A stretch of 26,255 bases of DNA from Grammothele lineata (Eukaryota > Basidiomycota > Agaricomycetes > Polyporales > Polyporaceae): NCBI GenBank assembly GCA_002150815.3, contig NDFF03000124.1, forward strand, positions 1 to 26,255, written 5' to 3'. Below the pieces are notes generated by a model that had not been told where the DNA came from, made no database searches, and was given only the letters and a program-made list of their open reading frames with translations. The translations under genes were made by a program, and so were the position numbers. Shown in pieces: positions 20,953 to 26,255 of this stretch. The stretch's first letter is position 1. Each line of letters starts with the position of its first letter.

Positions 20953-21182
20953 GCTCCACCGTGCTGAATATTCTGTATCTGATCCCCCGCTCCCGAATCG
21001 ATCCGTTGGTGGCTCTTTTCACACACAGAGGGACCGCCATCGACATGTTTCCGACGGATCGCAACGTTTCTTTTGCCTCTACTCCCTCCCCCCACCAGAT
21101 TGCAGTGAGTGCAGAATATCGCTCCGTCGCTCTCAATCATCGTCTGATCCGCCGTTTACTAGTAAATACGCTCTGGAACACG

Positions 21183-21518
21183 ATGGCAACCCGTGCCGAC
21201 GGATTCCAGGCCATGATCGATGCCATCCCTGACGCTGATGCGTCGTTGTTTACTCCCACTGCCCCGCCGCTTGAAGGCATATCTTTCGACATCGCATTCG
21301 GGGCTATGGAGCTCTCCCTAATCAAGCACAACATGACCCGAAAGTCAAACTGCGTTCAATACAGACTGAAGGTGGGCCCAAACTACTGCAATCTCGAGGT
21401 GAAAAATGTGCAGGATGAGGCATCCACTCGACGTGCTGTTATCGCGGGTCTTCAGTACTTCAAGGATAAACCAAATAATGTTACGGTGGCCTTCGTAGAC
21501 GCAGCTCAGTACCGCTGA
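21183..21518 (+). CDS. Small orphan protein P3, paralogue of P2
   Basis: Intronless frame of 111 aa from MATRADG; the frame is open further upstream but only the part from 21183 aligns with P2. No recognised domain. It shares with P2 the words S-L-F-T-P and P-P-L-E-G-I near residues 23-32, a central region of alternating hydrophobic residues, R-R-A-V-I-A-G-L, and F-V-D-A-A-Q-Y at the C-terminus. It is predicted soluble. It lies downstream of K3 in the same orientation, repeating the K2/P2 arrangement. Conservation of the pairing is what suggests a joint role; biochemical function is unknown. Confidence 0.65.
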   Translation: MATRADGFQAMIDAIPDADASLFTPTAPPLEGISFDIAFGAMELSLIKHNMTRKSNCVQYRLKVGPNYCNLEVKNVQDEASTRRAVIAGLQYFKDKPNNVTVAFVDAAQYR

Positions 21519-22146
21519 TAGTCTCCCGTCGCAGTTGAGATTCCAGAGGACCATGGTGGGCACTCGCATCCTCTTTATTGCGTGTACGATAAGGATTGAG
21601 CGTTACCCAGCTCATAGCGACGACTGTTCTTCGCCATATCCCTGAGCCAATCCCTTTCGATTTCCACTGTACTACATAGGAATTGTTTTGATGAGTTCGT
21701 ATACAATCAATCAGACTCAATATTCGCATATTGCTCGGTTCATAAGCTGATGCCCCACATGGAATGCACGCAATACTAGGGAGCTTATCATGAGCGCGAA
21801 GCTGAACCTGCTCGAGACACATTATTCGTGCTGTGTGGCCTAAAGTTTTAGCTCCTGATAGTACGGTCGAGGGTCACTAATGCGTAACGAGAAGGGATAG
21901 GAAAGGCTCTTGATGCAGATGGATGTACAGTCGAATGTAGAATGTGAATGATGCTAAACTGGGCACACCAACTGTAGTTTTCCACATAGCAGCATGCATC
22001 TGATTCTACGGCTGCTGAACGGCCGAGCGGAACAAAACGGCTGTATCCACAGTGTTTCGCGGGAGGGATATTATGGTCCTGACACATTCGGGAACACTAC
22101 TGTAGTCACGACATAAAGGTTTACAATTAGCTCTCCGGCGTCAACT
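21519..22146. other. Convergent gap between P3 and gene E
   Basis: This is the 3' flank of both P3 (+) and E (-). No gene, repeat or RNA structure is recognised. It mirrors the convergent gap between D and P2 at 14815-15151. Confidence 0.4.
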
Positions 22147-23855
22147 TTACTCTCGTGCATCAAGGACTGACTCTCCGTTACCAACACTACCAGCAGGATT
22201 GACAACAGACTCGGCGCTCCCAAGCTCCCCGTTCACAGAATGGCCGCCAAATTGAAGGGTCGTCACGGCGAACTGTAGTGATTCGTCCATATCTCCGCTG
22301 AGTAGGCTGTCATCCCTCGAGTACGCCGCAGTCGAGCGAAGATTGGTCATAAATCGCGTGGTGAGCACAGGGGTGATCCTGTCTGTGCGTAAGTGGGGGC
22401 ATGAACATGGATGTAGGACAAGGGCGTACAGGCGGGAAAGAGTCTTAGCGTCGATCCCGAAAATGGGTGAGATCACGAAGTTGGGAACCTGATGATTGCG
22501 GTTCGTGTCATGTAGCTCAATACGATGAGATGGGACAAATTCATGAACACTTACGGATGTAATGATGTTGTACAAGGCGAGGGCAGCCAACACACTATTC
22601 GTAGCTTTAGCTTTATCGAGCGTACCAGCGTATTTAGGAAGGATGGTCTTACGCGAAGTAAACAGATCCTGAATGGAGGGTGGTCATAGTTTAGTGCCCG
22701 CGCTGCATAGTATAGGCACTGAGAAACATACTCACCGTTCACCAAGAGGAGGGACTGGAGAGGTGCTTTGATTCCTAGTCTGCATTGTTCGCGATACATA
22801 CCCAAGACTTTCAAGTAGGTGAGAACCAGGCATAGGAGTTCATATGCGAGGACGATTGAGGAGGCCAGGATGTGTACTGGCACAATCCGTATAACGTATC
22901 AGTTTCTAGCTCTCGAACACATCCAGATTGGCCTCACGAACTCACAATCAGTTTTGCTGGACGCGCAGGTGCTCGGTGAGCAAAGAATGGCTTGCATGGA
23001 GGAAGGGCAAGGAAGACGAACATGAAAGTCAAAGCTGCATTTGGTCCAGCAGAGCCAGAAAGGCACGTCACTAGCGGCCAAGGAGTGGAATAGAATGTCA
23101 ATCCCCATTCAGCGACCTATAACAGGCGACAATTGGAATAATTCATCAGTACCCATCGGTAATCAGAGAAGCATCGTAGAATCGCACCGTATCCGCTGTG
23201 TACTGGTTGAGCAAGCCGAGGAGGAACAGAAATGCGCCGAGCCAGTAATTTCTCGACCAGAGTGCAGTTATACGAATAGCGACGAACGCTGAGTGTTCAA
23301 AGATAAGCTTCATGCTAAGCAGGCGTAGTGCTCAAGAGCTCGCCTGAGACGGCCCCTGAGACGATGAGCTGAATAAGCGTCGACGCAGTGTGGAGGTTGC
23401 GGCAACTGAAGGTGATCTTTGAATCTCGATAAGCTCGTGTATGAGGAAGGATGCCTACCCCCCTGGTGTGAGACCGAACCCAGAACTGGTATCAGGCCTG
23501 ATCTGCATCACGAGCAAGAGCGCCACATTGACAATCGCTCCGTAGCGAATGACGAGGTAGAGAGCCAGAACGGAGCTAAGGGGAGAGGAGCGTAGGAATC
23601 GGACCTCGTCGCCAAAAGTGAGAAGGTAGTCGTAGTACAGTGCGCCTGCCACATGATAGACCGTTATCAGCACTGTGTGAGAGGTATATCTATGGCAGAA
23701 GGGGGACGTACATGCGCATGCCATTGACGTGTATGTCCAGTAGACGGTCCAGCGATCGAAAGACGAATCCTCGAGATTGTCACTGCAAAGATCGAGGTGA
23801 TGAAAAGTATCACGTCAAGCAGCCAATGTACTTACATCCATTCAGAGATGTCCAT
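22147..23855 (-). CDS. DUF6533 multi-pass membrane protein, copy E
   Basis: Exons from 5': 23855-23836, 23782-23712, 23645-23459, 23405-23344, 23288-23188, 23116-23022, 22956-22946, 22876-22736, 22668-22653, 22594-22555, 22488-22430, 22378-22147; 344 aa. It begins MDISEW and has A-L-Y-Y-D-Y-L-L-T (residues 32-40), V-I-R-Y-G-A, T-A-L-W-S-R-N-Y (Thr replaces Met), L-A-Y-E-L-L-C-L and P-V-L-T-T-R-F-M, then a short Gly/Ser/Asp tail. Exon lengths 187, 62, 101, 11, 141, 16 and 40 match copies B-D exactly. The intron after exon 4 starts with GC (GCGAGC) rather than GT. The intron that separates the 12-15 nt exon from the next one in A-D is absent, leaving one 59-nt exon. Among the five it resembles D most at the N-terminus. 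Confidence 0.85.
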
Positions 23856-24391
23856 GAGTATGTAGATCGCGGAAAATCGATGATATGCGGCGCTCGTATT
23901 GTTTTTATGCTGCCTGGGTATATCCGCGACTGGTTCACCTCGATGGAACAGCAGGGAAAGAGATGATCGGGGACGGGGGACATCCGTAAATCCAGCAGCA
24001 GATCGTTTGAAGGGCAGTCTTATGAGTTCTAAGGAGGGTTCATCAAACTCTGAGCACATTACACCGGTGGCGTCGGCCGGTATGGTGGACAAATAGTAAG
24101 AACCCCCTAAGGCCGAATGCCGAGACTGTAACCGGACCTCGAGTCTAAGCGCTGGCGTCAGTTGAACCCGCTTAGATGAGGTGTCAGCTGTGCTCGTAAT
24201 GTAGCCGTTCCAACTAAATTCCACTTACTGTACTTCTATCGTGTGCGTTTCCGAGTTGTGGCAACATTACGCCAGGATGTGCTGAAACTAGGGTCGGCAA
24301 TGATAGAACTAGTGTGTGTAGTCAGGCCCTATCGTAGAGCTGAGCGAGGGCCCTTCAAGCTTCAAGAAGCAACCTTCTGAAAAAACTGTCT
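23856..24391. other. Gap between gene E and RAD51D-like gene
   Basis: This holds the promoter side of E (a minus-strand CATAAAAAC at 23903-23911, about 48 bp before its ATG, may act as TATA box) and the 3' flank of the RAD51D-like gene. No further gene is recognised. Confidence 0.4.
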
Positions 24392-25795
24392 TCAGGCGCT
24401 GGTGAGGACTCCTCGCTGTATCTTGAACAGCGCCCATGTTTTGGAACGCTGGGGGGTAGACAACTCCGTGCTCAACGGCACACTCGAACGCAAGAAGATT
24501 GGCACTCACGACGACCCTAGAACGGATAATTTCCGCAGTATGCATCGTCCCATCTTCCCCTCCGCCTCCTTGCTCATCAGAGCGCTGCGAGAGCCAGAGC
24601 GTCGTGTCTCCCATGAACGCGAACGACGGCCCGAGCGCAGGCTTGCGCGTCGTCTCGAAGACTGCCTCCGGATTCGTCGCGCGGGGGTCGCGAGGTGATA
24701 CGCGCGTAGTCGTGTTTATCACCTGCAAGTGACAGAGCGGTTCGTCATCAGCTATGATTTCACTTTGGGGATTTGCTCCCTAGAGTAGCGTGACCACACA
24801 CCAAGATCGTGAGGTTGAAGCCGTCTGCGAACGCGCGCAATTGGCGCATGAAGGTCGTCATCATCGCGTGTCCTGCAGACGATCAGCACGCGAAGTCGTT
24901 CGTGCATGGGCTAGTCGACGAACCCTGTGATGACGTCGCACTCAGCAAAGGCCCTAGAAGTGGCGTGATTGCATCTATGACCACGCAGCGCGGCACGATT
25001 GGCCGCTCGCTCGGCTCATTGTCCATCTGCTCTACTTCCGGATCTTCATTGATTGTGGTGGATGGGGGTAGAGAAGCAATTTGTTGACGAAGGGCGTCCA
25101 GCGCGTCGTGTGCTGCATCCAGGTCGAACGCGAGTGCCACCTGGAGACGATCGAGGGCGGTCTCTGTATGCTTTCATCGGAAGCCGTTAGGGCGCGCGTG
25201 GAGAATGAGAGCCACAGATGAAGACCAACTGATCCGCCGAGCGTGTCCAGCATAAGCGCGATGCGCTCAGGGGAGAACTCTCCCCCACTATCGATCCACA
25301 ACGCGCTGGATGTTGGAGACCGCGCGAGGTGGCGGAGGACGACCTGTAACGCGAGGGCCTGAGTATACGCGCGGATTTTAGTTTGCATTCTCACATGAAT
25401 ATGAGTTATGATGAGCTTACAGTCTTTCCGGACCCAGATTCTCCGGAGATCTCCACGACGCGCGGTGGCGCGAAGCCTCCACCCACTAGCGCGTCAAGCG
25501 CGTCCACGCCGACGAGCATACCCGCGTCACCTTCCAGCGCAGCGTCCGCACGCCGTTTCGCGTCTCTGGAGAGCAGTTCATCCCCGTAGGACACGGGGGC
25601 TGCAAAAAGTTCGCGCGCGTGCGCGATGTGGTCCCGGAAGGCCCTGAGGGTGATACCGTGTCCGGATGGGAGGCGCGCGAAAATTGTGTCGGGGGAGGAG
25701 GCGAGGAGTAGGTCGACGTCGGTCTTGATGTCAATTTCTGAGAGTTTGTCGACAAAGTGAGAGTCGAGGGGTGGGACGAGCTGTTGTAGGCGCAT
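24392..25795 (-). CDS. RAD51D: RAD51D-like DNA repair/recombination ATPase
   Basis: Exons from 5': 25795-25421, 25358-25230, 25161-24924, 24872-24802, 24722-24510, 24448-24392; 360 aa. An N-terminal helix-hairpin-like region (I-K-T-D-V-D-L-L, then R-A-F-R-D-H-I) matches the layout of RAD51D. Walker A is G-E-S-G-S-G-K-T (residues 118-125), split from its helix by intron 1. A-L-W-I-D-S-G-G-E-F follows, then V-A-L-A-F-D-L-D, Walker B R-C-V-V-I-D (about 226-231), T-I-L-V-I-N-T-T-T-R, and K-P-A-L-G-P-S-F-A-F, the typical RAD51-paralogue C-terminal strand. It ends R-S-K-T-W-A-L-F-K-I-Q-R-G-V-L. RAD51D is a RAD51 paralogue acting in homologous recombination, in animals within the BCDX2 complex; nuclear. 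All introns are GT...AG. The start at MRLQQL fits family length; assignment to RAD51D rather than another paralogue rests on these motifs. Confidence 0.88.
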
Positions 25796-26255
25796 CGGAA
25801 GTAGTCGAAGGTGGCTCCGGCGGGCTGATGTATTGGTGGTTGGAGACAGAGAAGGGAGACACAGCCACTGGATATCCGTTGAATGCAAGTTGAATGGGAT
25901 TGTTACTAGTAACACTAGCTGATCGGCTACCACTACGAAGGTTTCCGCGTTCTTTGTGTACCTAAGTACACACGAGTGAAGTGCCACCGTCGGCGGCAGT
26001 ACACCTTGTGTGCGAAATTCCTTTCCTTGGCCCGAAGGTAAATGATCCACCTGCAAGATCGATTAGGCTCGCCCGCGCCGCCCATTTGATGCTGTGGCGC
26101 GCATTGGATGGAGTCGTCTTCGGGTGCCCTCCTCCACACATCCGACAAATAAGTGGTATTACACAAGCGACCGAGCAAAGGTGCCCGAATGATAAATAGC
26201 ATGAGCGGTGCAACACTCAGTAAGTACTACATCCGTAGCTGACGGGCTCGATGTC
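25796..26255. other. Right edge, upstream of RAD51D-like gene
   Basis: Presumed promoter and leader of the RAD51D-like gene. Open frames run through it on both strands (for example minus 25933-26216 and plus 25981-26199) without a recognisable motif. No gene call is made. Confidence 0.35.

Larger units (their letters stand above)
13095..23855. repeat. Gene-level inverted (mirror) duplication around Serinc
   Basis: Left arm: DUF6533 D (+), P2 (-), K2 (-). Right arm: K3 (+), P3 (+), DUF6533 E (-). Each family appears once per arm in mirrored order and orientation with Serinc in the middle. Homology is visible at protein and exon-structure level; I saw no long nucleotide-level identity, so the duplication looks old. 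Confidence 0.6.

Noticed and set aside
20657..21140. Long minus-strand frames overlapping K3 and the P3 upstream region
   Set aside because: They are antisense to the supported last exon of K3 and contain no recognisable domain.
20928..21182. N-terminal extension of P3 to 20928
   Set aside because: The frame is open, but it overlaps the K3 stop codon and does not align with P2, so the start at 21183 is preferred.
1..26255. tRNA genes, CRISPR arrays, rRNA and intact transposons
   Set aside because: No tRNA B-box with cloverleaf, no regular direct-repeat array with unique spacers, and no transposase, integrase or reverse-transcriptase motif was seen in any frame.

Overview
The window looks like nuclear DNA of an agaricomycete (mushroom-forming basidiomycete). 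It has compact genes split by many introns of about 50-80 nt with GT...AG ends, membrane genes of the DUF6533 family that is typical of these fungi, and protein-kinase-like genes of agaricomycete type. I reconstructed eleven protein-coding genes by hand. In almost every case the proposed exons keep one reading frame and agree in length between paralogues, which is the main support for the models.

Layout, left to right: a kinase-like gene K1 (-, 331-1481); a head-to-tail array of four DUF6533 membrane-protein genes A, B, C and D (+, 2723-14814); a small orphan gene P2 (-, 15152-15529); kinase-like gene K2 (-, 15794-16951); a full-length Serinc/TMS1 membrane protein gene (+, 17163-19145); kinase-like gene K3 (+, 19916-20952); small gene P3, a paralogue of P2 (+, 21183-21518); a fifth DUF6533 gene E (-, 22147-23855); and a RAD51D-like recombination gene (-, 24392-25795). 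The larger gaps hold no gene I recognise. The gap at 8194-10735 carries an imperfect tandem repeat with a perfect GC-rich hairpin.

The most striking structure is at gene level. The order D(+) P2(-) K2(-) | Serinc | K3(+) P3(+) E(-) is a mirror image, so three gene families are duplicated in inverted order around Serinc. D and E also share an N-terminal M-x-x-S-E-W motif not seen in A-C. The kinase plus small-protein pair therefore occurs twice with the same internal order and orientation and may be a functional two-gene module. I do not recognise the small protein.

The five DUF6533 genes share an unusual exon ladder that includes an 11-nt microexon and 16-, 40- and mostly 15-nt exons, kept despite strong protein divergence. 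The copies also show decay or novelty at splice sites: an AT instead of GT donor in D, GC donors in E and K2, a one-base phase problem in exon 2 of C, one exact intron loss in K3, and the absence of an intron in E that its relatives have. The reconstructions are manual; no expression data or database searches were available.
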